Source: an uncultured Mediterraneibacter sp.
GTDB lineage: Bacteria > Bacillota > Clostridia > Lachnospirales > Lachnospiraceae
Assembly (NCBI RefSeq): GCF_944377805.1
Contig: NZ_CALWFZ010000010.1
Location: 1 to 62,730, forward strand
DNA: 62,730 nt
Direction of reading: 5' to 3'
The notes beneath the pieces are model-generated. The model did not search any database. It was not told the origin of the DNA and worked only from the letters and a program-made list of their open reading frames with translations. A program made the translations under genes and the position numbers. Of this stretch, positions 27,501-34,068 are shown in pieces (position 1 is the first letter of the stretch; each line of letters begins with the position of its first letter).

Positions 27501-28084
27501 GCAAGGACATCAACATCATGGTATTTGATACAGAGGTTTACTCCAACACAGGCGGACAGGCTTCCAAGGCGACTATGACAGGAGCCACAGCACAGTTCGC
27601 GGCAGGCGGTAAAGAGACGAAGAAGAAAGACCTGGCAGGCATGGCAATGAGCTATGGATATGTGTATGTTGCCCAGATCGCAATGGGCGCTGACTTCAAT
27701 CAGACGGTCAAAGCGATCACAGAGGCTGAGGCTTATCCAGGACCGTCGCTGATCATCGCTTACGCTCCGTGTATCAACCACGGTATCAAGAAAGGTATGA
27801 GCAAGGCTCAGACAGAGGAGCAGCTGGCGGTAGAATGCGGATACTGGAACAACTTCCGCTACAATCCGGCTGCTGAAGGAGATAAATTCTTCCTTGACAG
27901 CAAAGAACCTAAGAGAGAGAACTATCAGGCGTTCCTTGACGGAGAGGTTCGTTACAACGCATTGAAGAGAGCGAACCCGGAGAAAGCGGAGAAACTGTTC
28001 GCGATCAACGAAAAAGAAGCAATGGAGCGCTATGCGTACCTGAAGAAACTGGTAGGCGTGTACGCTGCTGATACGGAAGAGTAA
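24533..28084 (+). CDS. nifJ: Pyruvate:ferredoxin (flavodoxin) oxidoreductase
   Basis: Oxidises pyruvate to acetyl-CoA and CO2 and reduces ferredoxin, the central step of clostridial fermentation. The 1183-residue single chain has all fused domains. These are the N-terminal pyrimidine-binding domain (AAIYPITPSSVMPEH), the CoA-binding and gamma domains, two 4Fe-4S clusters (CIQCNRCAYVCPHAV and CTGCGSCANVCPGKKG), and the C-terminal thiamine diphosphate domain. That last domain shows ACAGCGETPYAKL, FGGDGWAYDIGFGG and VFDTEVYSNTGGQ. Codon use is noticeably restricted compared with neighbours, as expected of a highly expressed gene. It is monocistronic between a good promoter and a strong terminator. 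Confidence 0.98.
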   Translation: MARKMKTMDGNQAAAHVSYAYTEVAAIYPITPSSVMPEHVDEWATEGRENIFGQTVNVVEMQSEAGAAGAVHGSLSAGALTTTFTASQGLLLMIPNLYKVAGEQLPGVFNVSARALASHALSIFGDHSDVYACRQTGAAMLCESSVQEVMDLTPVAHCAALEGKLPFINFFDGFRTSHEIQKIETWDYEDLKDLVNMDAIDAFRAHALNPNHPCQRGSAQNPDIFFQAREACNPYYDALPGIVQNYMDKVNEKIGTNYKLFNYYGAKDAEHVIIAMGSVCDTIEETIDYLAKAGEKVGVVKVRLYRPFCAQALIDAIPASVKKISVLDRTKEPGAMGEPLYLDVVAALKGSQFDAVPVYSGRYGLGSKDTTPAQIVAVYHNEEKPVFTIGIEDDVTHLSLKANEPLVTTPEGTINCKFWGLGADGTVGANKNSIKIIGDNTDMYAQAYFDYDSKKSGGVTMSHLRFGKLPIKSTYLIHQANFVACHNPSYVDKYNMVQELVDGGTFLLNCPWDMEGLEKHLPGQVKAYIANHNIKFYTIDGIKIGKEIGLGGRINTVLQSAFFKLAAIIPEEEAIDLMKAAAKATYGRKGDKIVQMNYDAIDAGAKQVVEVQVPDSWKDAADEGLAVPKVDENGRKDVIDFVKNIQAKVNAQEGNSLPVSAFSDYADGSTPSGSSAYEKRGIAVDIPIWKPENCIQCNRCAYVCPHAVIRPVALTEEELSKAPEGMESLDMIGMPGMKFAITVSAYDCTGCGSCANVCPGKKGEKALVMGNMEENAGKQNFFDYGREIPVKPEVVAKFKETTVKGSQFKQPLLEFSGACAGCGETPYAKLITQLYGDRMYIANATGCSSIWGNSSPSTPYTVTPEGKGPAWCNSLFEDNAEFGYGMLLAQNTVRDRMKGYAATLAQDAEDADVKAAAQEYIDTYACGATNGTATDKLVAALEKCGCDRMEKTELLKHKDFLAKKSQWVFGGDGWAYDIGFGGVDHVLASGKDINIMVFDTEVYSNTGGQASKATMTGATAQFAAGGKETKKKDLAGMAMSYGYVYVAQIAMGADFNQTVKAITEAEAYPGPSLIIAYAPCINHGIKKGMSKAQTEEQLAVECGYWNNFRYNPAAEGDKFFLDSKEPKRENYQAFLDGEVRYNALKRANPEKAEKLFAINEKEAMERYAYLKKLVGVYAADTEE

Positions 28085-28125
28085 TCCGGAGGAGCGAATG
28101 ACATAAGTCTCCATCCGTAACAAAG

Positions 28126-28159
28126 AAAACCCCGGAGATGACAGTCTCCGGGGTTTTTT
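28126..28159 (+). terminator. Terminator after nifJ
   Basis: AAAACCCCGGAGA pairs with TCTCCGGGGTTTT around a six-base loop, with TTTTTT at the 3' side. Confidence 0.93.
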
Positions 28160-28164
28160 GTATC

Positions 28165-28193
28165 TTGACCTGCCCCTGTGTACCTACTATAAT
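28165..28193 (+). promoter_or_regulatory. Promoter of the LytTR two-component system
   Basis: TTGACC at 28165-28170 and TATAAT at 28188-28193 with a 17-base spacer form a near-consensus housekeeping promoter. It lies about 50 bases before the response-regulator start. Confidence 0.8.
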
Positions 28194-28242
28194 CAAAGAC
28201 GAAACCATGTTGTGAAATTCCAGAGAGATTGGGAGAAAAAAC

Positions 28243-28950
28243 GTGTTAAAAATCGCTATCGTGGAAGATGAAGAGAACTACATCTCTGTACTGAAAGAAT
28301 ATCTCGAGCGGTATAAGCAGGAGTCCGGCGAGCAGATCGATGTCACGGTCTATCATGACGGCGATGAGATCGCCGCTTTTTACCGTGCTCAGTTTGACAT
28401 TATCCTTATGGATATTGAGATGAAGTTTATCGACGGGATGACAGCGGCGGAAGAGATCCGCAAGGTGGACTCGTCGGTCTCCATTATATTTATCACAAAT
28501 GCGCCTCAGTACGCGATCCGAGGGTATGAAGTGGGAGCCCTCGACTATATATTAAAACCGGTCTCGTACTTTATCTTCAGCCAGAAGTTTGGCCGGGCAG
28601 TGGCGAAACTCAAAAAGCGGGCCCGGAAGTGGATTACAATATCGGTCAGGGGCGGAGTTATGCGTATGGAGCTCTCTGACGTTTATTATATTGAAAGTGA
28701 AGGCCATAATCTGGTCTATCACACAAAAGACGGCAGCGCGGTGTCTCCCGGGACGATGAAATCAGCCGAGGAGGCGATGGCGGGGATGGACTTTTCACGA
28801 ATCAATAAGTGTTACCTGGTCAATCTGGAGCATGTGGACGGCGTCCAGGATAAATATGCTGTTGTGCACGGGGAAAAGCTTCTTGTCAGCCGCCCGAGGA
28901 TGAAACAGTTTATGCAGGAACTGACGAGATACTGGGGGGAGAGATCATGA
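28243..28950 (+). CDS. LytTR-family response regulator
   Basis: A 235-residue cytosolic transcription regulator of the AgrA/VirR type. The receiver domain (1-120) has the acidic pocket VEDEE at 8-11, the phosphorylated aspartate D57 in IILMDIEM, and KPVSYF with the conserved lysine. The C-terminal LytTR DNA-binding domain (about 130-228) shows ITISVRGGVMRM, YYIESEGHNLVYHTKDG and INKCYLVNLEHVDGV. The GTG start is preceded by GGGAGA. It overlaps its histidine kinase gene by four bases. A LytTR-box-like site occurs at the promoter of the glycosidase operon just downstream, a likely target. Confidence 0.92.
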   Translation: MLKIAIVEDEENYISVLKEYLERYKQESGEQIDVTVYHDGDEIAAFYRAQFDIILMDIEMKFIDGMTAAEEIRKVDSSVSIIFITNAPQYAIRGYEVGALDYILKPVSYFIFSQKFGRAVAKLKKRARKWITISVRGGVMRMELSDVYYIESEGHNLVYHTKDGSAVSPGTMKSAEEAMAGMDFSRINKCYLVNLEHVDGVQDKYAVVHGEKLLVSRPRMKQFMQELTRYWGERS

Positions 28951-30275
28951 CAATGACGGCATTTATCACAACGCTGCCTGATATACCGCGCGTAATTACA
29001 GCACTTGCACAGTGGCTGGCCTGCTTTGTGTGTATTCTGCCGCTTCACCGGAGGACTAACGGAGGACGGTTTGCCGCTTTAAGCGTCGGTTTTCTGGCAG
29101 TGCAGTGTGCGTTTCTCGTGTTGACGGACGGGTTTGACGGAATCGCGTGGAATCTGTGTATGGCCGGGGCTGTGATGCTTATGTTTCTTTACATAATAGT
29201 CTGCGCCAAAGTAAGGTGGACGACGGCTCTCTGCTGCTGCTTTACGGCATTTATCGCCTCGGAATTCGCGGCGTCTTTTGAGTGGCAGCTCTGGTGCTAT
29301 CTTCATGATTTTCTGCACTGGGACGGACTTGTCCTGATGACGGCAGTGCTGTGCGTTGTCTATGGGATACTGTTTTTCTTTATCTGGCAGCTTAATCGGA
29401 GGATAACCATTGAGGAGGAAGGTGTCTCGGTGTCGTCAAGAGACGCTGCCATTATTGTGGTGGCGGCGATTATTGTTTTCGCTGTCAGCAATCTGGGGTT
29501 CCTTCCGATTGACGTGCCATTCGCAGGGAGAGACAGTCTGGAAATATTCAGTATGAGAACGCTGGTCGATCTGGGAGGTCTCGCGATCCTTTATGCGTAT
29601 CAGATGCAGTGGAAATCGGTTCATGTGCAGCGTGAACTGGAGACGATCCAGACGATACTGGACAGTCAGTATGTCCAGTATAAGCAGGCTCAGCGGGCAG
29701 TGGATCTGATCAATTACAGGTATCATGACCTGAAGAATCATATTATTGCTCTAAGGGAGAATGTCGACACGCCGAAGCGTCAGGAGTATCTGGATAAACT
29801 GGAGCAGGAGATCCAGGACTATGAAGCGCTCAATAAAACCGGGAATCAGGTGCTCGACACGCTGCTTACGAGCAAGAGCCTGCACTGCCGGCAGCATAAA
29901 ATCGACATGACTAGTGTCATCGACGGCAAACTGTTCGATTCGATGGATGTTATGGATATCTGCTCCATTTTCGGAAATGCGCTTGATAACGCAATTGAAT
30001 GCGAGATGAAAATCAAAGATTATGATAAACGCATGATCCATGTGGATGCATTTTCCGAGAAAAGTTTTCTGATCATACGTTTTGAAAATTACTATGAAGG
30101 GAATATCAGTTTTGACAGCGGTCTTCCGGTCACGACAAAAACGGAAAAAGCGATTCACGGTTACGGATTGAAGAGTCTTCGGTATACGGTTCATAAATAT
30201 AAAGGCGAAGTTCAAATTGACGCGCGGGATAACTGGTTCAGTCTGAGAATCCTGATCCCGCTCGGAGAAATTTGA
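28947..30275 (+). CDS. GHKL-type sensor histidine kinase (partner of LytTR regulator)
   Basis: A 442-residue membrane sensor of the AgrC-like class. About six transmembrane helices fill residues 1-220, with little extracytoplasmic sequence, so it probably senses within the membrane. The cytosolic part has a coiled segment, the phospho-acceptor box YHDLKNHIIAL with H260, the N box FGNALDNAIE, and the G box HGYGLKSLRYTV near the C-terminus. Translation starts inside the regulator gene (ATGA overlap). No peptide-pheromone gene was found beside it, so the stimulus is unknown. Confidence 0.9.
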   Translation: MTMTAFITTLPDIPRVITALAQWLACFVCILPLHRRTNGGRFAALSVGFLAVQCAFLVLTDGFDGIAWNLCMAGAVMLMFLYIIVCAKVRWTTALCCCFTAFIASEFAASFEWQLWCYLHDFLHWDGLVLMTAVLCVVYGILFFFIWQLNRRITIEEEGVSVSSRDAAIIVVAAIIVFAVSNLGFLPIDVPFAGRDSLEIFSMRTLVDLGGLAILYAYQMQWKSVHVQRELETIQTILDSQYVQYKQAQRAVDLINYRYHDLKNHIIALRENVDTPKRQEYLDKLEQEIQDYEALNKTGNQVLDTLLTSKSLHCRQHKIDMTSVIDGKLFDSMDVMDICSIFGNALDNAIECEMKIKDYDKRMIHVDAFSEKSFLIIRFENYYEGNISFDSGLPVTTKTEKAIHGYGLKSLRYTVHKYKGEVQIDARDNWFSLRILIPLGEI

Positions 30276-30278
30276 CTC

Positions 30279-30328
30279 GGCGCGTGTGGTTTGTGCAAAA
30301 TATACAAATTCACACGCGTCATTTTGTT
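30279..30328 (+). terminator. Terminator after the histidine kinase gene
   Basis: GGCGCGTGTG (30279-30288) pairs with CACACGCGTC (30311-30320), with an inner TTTGT/ACAAA pairing, and ATTTTGTT follows. It separates the two-component genes from the glycosidase operon promoter. Confidence 0.75.
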
Positions 30329-30368
30329 ATATATATACATATGATAAAACAATTTATGCAGAAAACGA

Positions 30369-30415
30369 ACAGTTTGTGAAGGAATTGTAAAGTAATGTAA
30401 AAACAATGCTATAAT
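30369..30415 (+). promoter_or_regulatory. Glycosidase operon promoter with LytTR-box-like direct repeat
   Basis: ACAGTTTGT at 30369-30377 fits every position of the known LytTR half-site pattern [TA][AC][CA]GTTN[AG][TG]. A weaker second copy, AAAGTAATG (30389-30397, seven of nine), follows 11 bases later. The core promoter is a perfect TATAAT at 30410-30415 with a poor -35 (TTGTAA, 30385-30390, 19-base spacer). The boxes abut or overlap the weak -35, which is the arrangement expected for an activator-dependent promoter. Confidence 0.55.
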
Positions 30416-30464
30416 TGCGCCAGATGATGACACAACTCATCCGAAGAAAAGAGAAAGGGAGGAA

Positions 30465-33362
30465 ATGACTATGTTAGCAATTAACATGGCCGATGTGGTA
30501 AACGTATTAAATACGTGCAGACCATATCTGATTGGTTTTGGCGTTGTCTTTGTCATTGCGCTAATCGTTATTATCGCGGCGTTTAAGATGAACAAAACCA
30601 AAAGAAAATTAGTCCGCTCTGAGGCGGGTATTGCAATCCTGCTGGCACTGGTCGTTGTAGTGAATATGATCTGCTTCGGACCAATGAACAGCATGATCTC
30701 ACTGGCTACAGGAAACGGTACGATCAGTGAGGAGACATCTGCTGAGGCAACTGAGCTGGTAGAGCAGATTGCGGAGGAAGGTATCGTTCTGTTAAAGAAT
30801 GAAGACAACATTCTGCCTCTTGCTGACTCAAACAAGCTCAATGTATTCGGCTGGGCTTCTACGAATCCTTGCTATGGCGGAACAGGATCCGGTTCTCTCT
30901 CCGATGCCTATGAGACGGTGACACTGCTTCAGGGTCTGGAGAACGCTGGATTTGAACTGAATACAGAGCTCTCTGACTTCTATACAGAGTACAGAGACGA
31001 GCGCCCGGAAGTAGGTATGTGGGAGCAGGACTGGACTCTGCCGGAGCCGACTGCTGACTCTTACAGCGAGGATATGATGAACAACGCGAAAGAGTTCTCA
31101 GACACAGCGATGGTAGTCATCACACGCGTGGGCGGTGAGGGAGCAGACCTGCCGACTGACGTAAGTCAGGTGACTTATACGAACAACTCAGAGGAGTACA
31201 ACGATTTCGAGCCGGGAGAGCACTACCTCCAGCTGAGCCAGACCGAGGAAGATATGCTTGACCTGGTGTGCTCAAACTTTGACAATGTCGTTGTCGTCTA
31301 CAATGGGGCAAACGCTATGGAGCTGGGATTCCTCAATGCGTATGACCAGATCAAAGGCGCTCTGTGGTGCCCGGGAACAGGCCAGTCAGGATTCAACGCA
31401 CTTGGCTCTATTCTGAGCGGCGATGTGAACCCATCCGGTAAGACAAGCGATACGTTTGTCGCTGACCTGACCGCGACTCCGACAGCGAACAACTTCGGAA
31501 GCTTCTTCTATGACAATACAGAAGAGTTCAACATGACTCAGGTTGGTTTCACAGGCGAAGAGGAGACTGTAGCTCCGAGCTTTATAAACTATGTAGAAGG
31601 CATTTATGTCGGTTACCGCTTCTGGGAGACGGCGGCTGACGAAGGTCTCATTAACTATGACGAGTCTGTGTTATATCCGTTTGGATACGGCCTGTCTTAC
31701 ACGACTTTCACTCAGGAGATGGGAGACATCACAGAGACAGACGGAACGATCTCATTTGACGTAACAGTAACGAACACAGGCAGTACAGCAGGCAAGGACG
31801 TTGTGGAAGTATACTACAATCCTCCGTACACGAACGGCGGCATCGAGAAAGCAAGCGCGAACCTGATCGCCTTCGAGAAGACAGAGGTACTCGAGCCAGG
31901 CGCTTCCGAGACTGTAACGATCACTTTCAACGCGGAAGATATGGCGTCCTACGACTATCAGAACGCGCAGGCATATGTTCTTGAGGCGGGCGACTATGAG
32001 ATCAGTATTAACAGCGATTCTCACAATGTGATTGCGTCCAGAACATACAATGTACCTGAGACAATTACATACAGTGGAGACAACACACGTTCCACAGACC
32101 AGACTGAAGTAACGAACCAGTTCGCGGATGCTCAGGGCGATGTTACATATCTCTCACGAGCCAACGGATTTGCGAACTATGCTGAGGCTACAGCGGCTCC
32201 GGCTTCCCTGTCAATGACAGATGAGCAGAAAGCTGCATTTATCAACAACGGAAACTATGATCCGGAGAACTACAACAACGAAGATGACGAGATGCCGACG
32301 ACAGGCGCCAGAAACGGGATTGAACTGGTGGATCTCAGAGGCGTTGATTATGATGATGCTCAGTGGGATGAGCTTCTGGATCAGATGACAGTAAATGATA
32401 TGGATGAGCTCATCGCTCTTGGCGGATACCAGACAGTTGCTGTTTCAAGCATCGATAAAGTCCAGACTATCGACTGTGACGGTCCGGCTTCTATCAACAA
32501 CAACTTTACAGGAACCGGCTCTGTCGGATTCCCGTCTGCGGTGATGATCGCAAGCACATGGAACAAAGATATTGCAACGGCGTTCGGAGAGAGCATCGGT
32601 AAGATGGCTGATGAGATGGGTGTATCCGGCTGGTATGCTCCGGCTATGAACATCCACCGCTCCGCATTCTCAGGACGTAACTTTGAGTACTATTCAGAGG
32701 ACAGCCTTCTCTCAGGAAAGATCGCGTCAGCGGCAGTTCAGGGAGCAGAAGAGTACGGAGTATACGCGTACATCAAGCACTATGCCCTCAACGACCAGGA
32801 AACAAACAGAAACAGTATGCTCTGTACATGGGCAGACGAGCAGACGATCCGCGAGATCTATTTAAAACCGTTCGAGATCGCTGTGAAAGAAGGCGGAGCA
32901 GATGCCGTAATGTCTTCTTTCAACTACATCGGAACAGAGTGGGCAGGTGGATATGCGCCTCTTTGCAACACAGTTCTCCGCGATGAGTGGGGATTCCGGG
33001 GAATGGTACTTACCGACTACTTCGGTGTATACGGATACATGAACTCTGACCAGGGAATCCGCAACGGTACAGACTGTATGCTGGTTGCTTACGATACAGA
33101 GACAAACCATGTGAAAGACCAGGAGAGCGCGACAGGTGTTCAGGCAATGCGCCAGGCTTGCAAGAACATTCTCTACACAGTAGTAAACAGCCGCGCTTAT
33201 GATCCGGCAAATCTGGATACAGGTATGATGGCATGGCAGATTGCGGCGATCGCAATTGACGTTGTATTTGCTGCTATTATCATTGCCCTTGAGGTAGTTG
33301 CGATCAAAAAGTTCCGCAAAAGAAGCGCGGAAGTGATCAAGACAGAGGTTGAAGAAGAATAA
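30465..33362 (+). CDS. Membrane-anchored GH3 glycosidase with permuted domain order
   Basis: A 965-residue glycoside hydrolase family 3 enzyme, probably a beta-glucosidase or related exo-glycosidase. The domain order is reversed from usual. Two N-terminal transmembrane helices (about 19-41 and 53-75) are followed by the GH3 C-terminal domain (starting ATELVEQIAEEGIVLLKNED, about 92-410). A fibronectin III-like domain (about 425-515) and a linker come next, then the catalytic TIM barrel (about 620-920) with KHYALND and the nucleophile D851 in GMVLTDYFG. A last transmembrane helix (about 928-950) has a basic tail. This C-Fn-N order is known from a Ruminococcus albus beta-glucosidase. GGGAGG precedes the start. 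Substrate unknown. Confidence 0.87.
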   Translation: MTMLAINMADVVNVLNTCRPYLIGFGVVFVIALIVIIAAFKMNKTKRKLVRSEAGIAILLALVVVVNMICFGPMNSMISLATGNGTISEETSAEATELVEQIAEEGIVLLKNEDNILPLADSNKLNVFGWASTNPCYGGTGSGSLSDAYETVTLLQGLENAGFELNTELSDFYTEYRDERPEVGMWEQDWTLPEPTADSYSEDMMNNAKEFSDTAMVVITRVGGEGADLPTDVSQVTYTNNSEEYNDFEPGEHYLQLSQTEEDMLDLVCSNFDNVVVVYNGANAMELGFLNAYDQIKGALWCPGTGQSGFNALGSILSGDVNPSGKTSDTFVADLTATPTANNFGSFFYDNTEEFNMTQVGFTGEEETVAPSFINYVEGIYVGYRFWETAADEGLINYDESVLYPFGYGLSYTTFTQEMGDITETDGTISFDVTVTNTGSTAGKDVVEVYYNPPYTNGGIEKASANLIAFEKTEVLEPGASETVTITFNAEDMASYDYQNAQAYVLEAGDYEISINSDSHNVIASRTYNVPETITYSGDNTRSTDQTEVTNQFADAQGDVTYLSRANGFANYAEATAAPASLSMTDEQKAAFINNGNYDPENYNNEDDEMPTTGARNGIELVDLRGVDYDDAQWDELLDQMTVNDMDELIALGGYQTVAVSSIDKVQTIDCDGPASINNNFTGTGSVGFPSAVMIASTWNKDIATAFGESIGKMADEMGVSGWYAPAMNIHRSAFSGRNFEYYSEDSLLSGKIASAAVQGAEEYGVYAYIKHYALNDQETNRNSMLCTWADEQTIREIYLKPFEIAVKEGGADAVMSSFNYIGTEWAGGYAPLCNTVLRDEWGFRGMVLTDYFGVYGYMNSDQGIRNGTDCMLVAYDTETNHVKDQESATGVQAMRQACKNILYTVVNSRAYDPANLDTGMMAWQIAAIAIDVVFAAIIIALEVVAIKKFRKRSAEVIKTEVEEE

Positions 33363-33383
33363 GCAGTGCATAAATAATATAGA

Positions 33384-33423
33384 GAAAGCTGGCTCGGCTC
33401 CGTTTTAGCCGGCCGGCTTTCCT
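33384..33423 (+). other. Intercistronic hairpin between the first GH3 gene and the GtrA-like gene
   Basis: GAAAGCTGGCTCGGCT can pair with AGCCGGCCGGCTTTC around a seven-base loop with one or two bulges. The T-run after it is broken (TTTCCTTAT). It may act as a partial terminator or as an mRNA end-protecting hairpin. Confidence 0.55.
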
Positions 33424-33446
33424 TATCGTAGGAACGGAGGCGTTTT

Positions 33447-34058
33447 ATGAGTAGTTTAAAGACATGGTGGCTGGACAGGTGGGGGAGTTTTGAAGAAAAG
33501 CACCCGAAACTGGCAAAATGGGTTTACCAGATCTTTTATTTCTTCGTATTCAGTATGGGAGTGACGATCTTTCAGTACCTTGTATTTACCTTTATGCCGC
33601 ACCTTCTGGGAAAAGGGCTTGCCGGTACGGAATTCATGTGGCCCCAGATTAATATGGAGGTCTTCGGCGTGGAATTCACATGGAGCCTTCTCGGGTATGA
33701 GGTGTTAAGAGACTCTGCGGGAGCGGTTCTCATCGGCGGCGGATTAGGTTATTTCATCAGCTATGAAGTTGGGTCTTTTCTTGCCCAGTGCATCAACTTC
33801 CCGCTTCAGAGAAACATTACATTTAAGAGTAAAGGGAAACCGGTCTATCAGGCAATGTGGTACTTTATTGCCTGGATCGTGATTTCTTTGATCTGTAACG
33901 GATTCAACAATCTGTGGATGCCGATCGCGCAGCAGTATGTTGCTCCCGCGATCTACAATCTGCTCGTGACATTTATTACAGGCGGTGTATCCATGATCAT
34001 CTTCTTCTTCGTGTTTAAGATTATCTTCCCGGAAGGGGAGCCGGAGAAGAAAGAATAG
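33447..34058 (+). CDS. GtrA-like membrane protein
   Basis: A 203-residue protein with four predicted transmembrane helices. Family marks of GtrA-like proteins are the first helix region FFVFSMGVTIFQYLVFTF and the conserved NFPLQRNITFKSK after the second helix pair. GtrA proteins are thought to move polyprenyl-phosphate-linked sugars across the membrane. The region between helices 1 and 2 is longer than in minimal GtrA proteins. ACGGAGG lies upstream. It sits between two GH3 genes and ends 10 bases before the second, so it is part of the same operon. The transported molecule is unknown. Confidence 0.78.
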   Translation: MSSLKTWWLDRWGSFEEKHPKLAKWVYQIFYFFVFSMGVTIFQYLVFTFMPHLLGKGLAGTEFMWPQINMEVFGVEFTWSLLGYEVLRDSAGAVLIGGGLGYFISYEVGSFLAQCINFPLQRNITFKSKGKPVYQAMWYFIAWIVISLICNGFNNLWMPIAQQYVAPAIYNLLVTFITGGVSMIIFFFVFKIIFPEGEPEKKE

Positions 34059-34068
34059 GAGGCGCGTT

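Noticed and set aside
27095-28123. A 342-residue minus-strand frame inside nifJ
   Set aside because: It is the mirror of nifJ's restricted codon use. The plus strand encodes conserved iron-sulfur and thiamine diphosphate motifs, and the antisense product has no recognisable domain.
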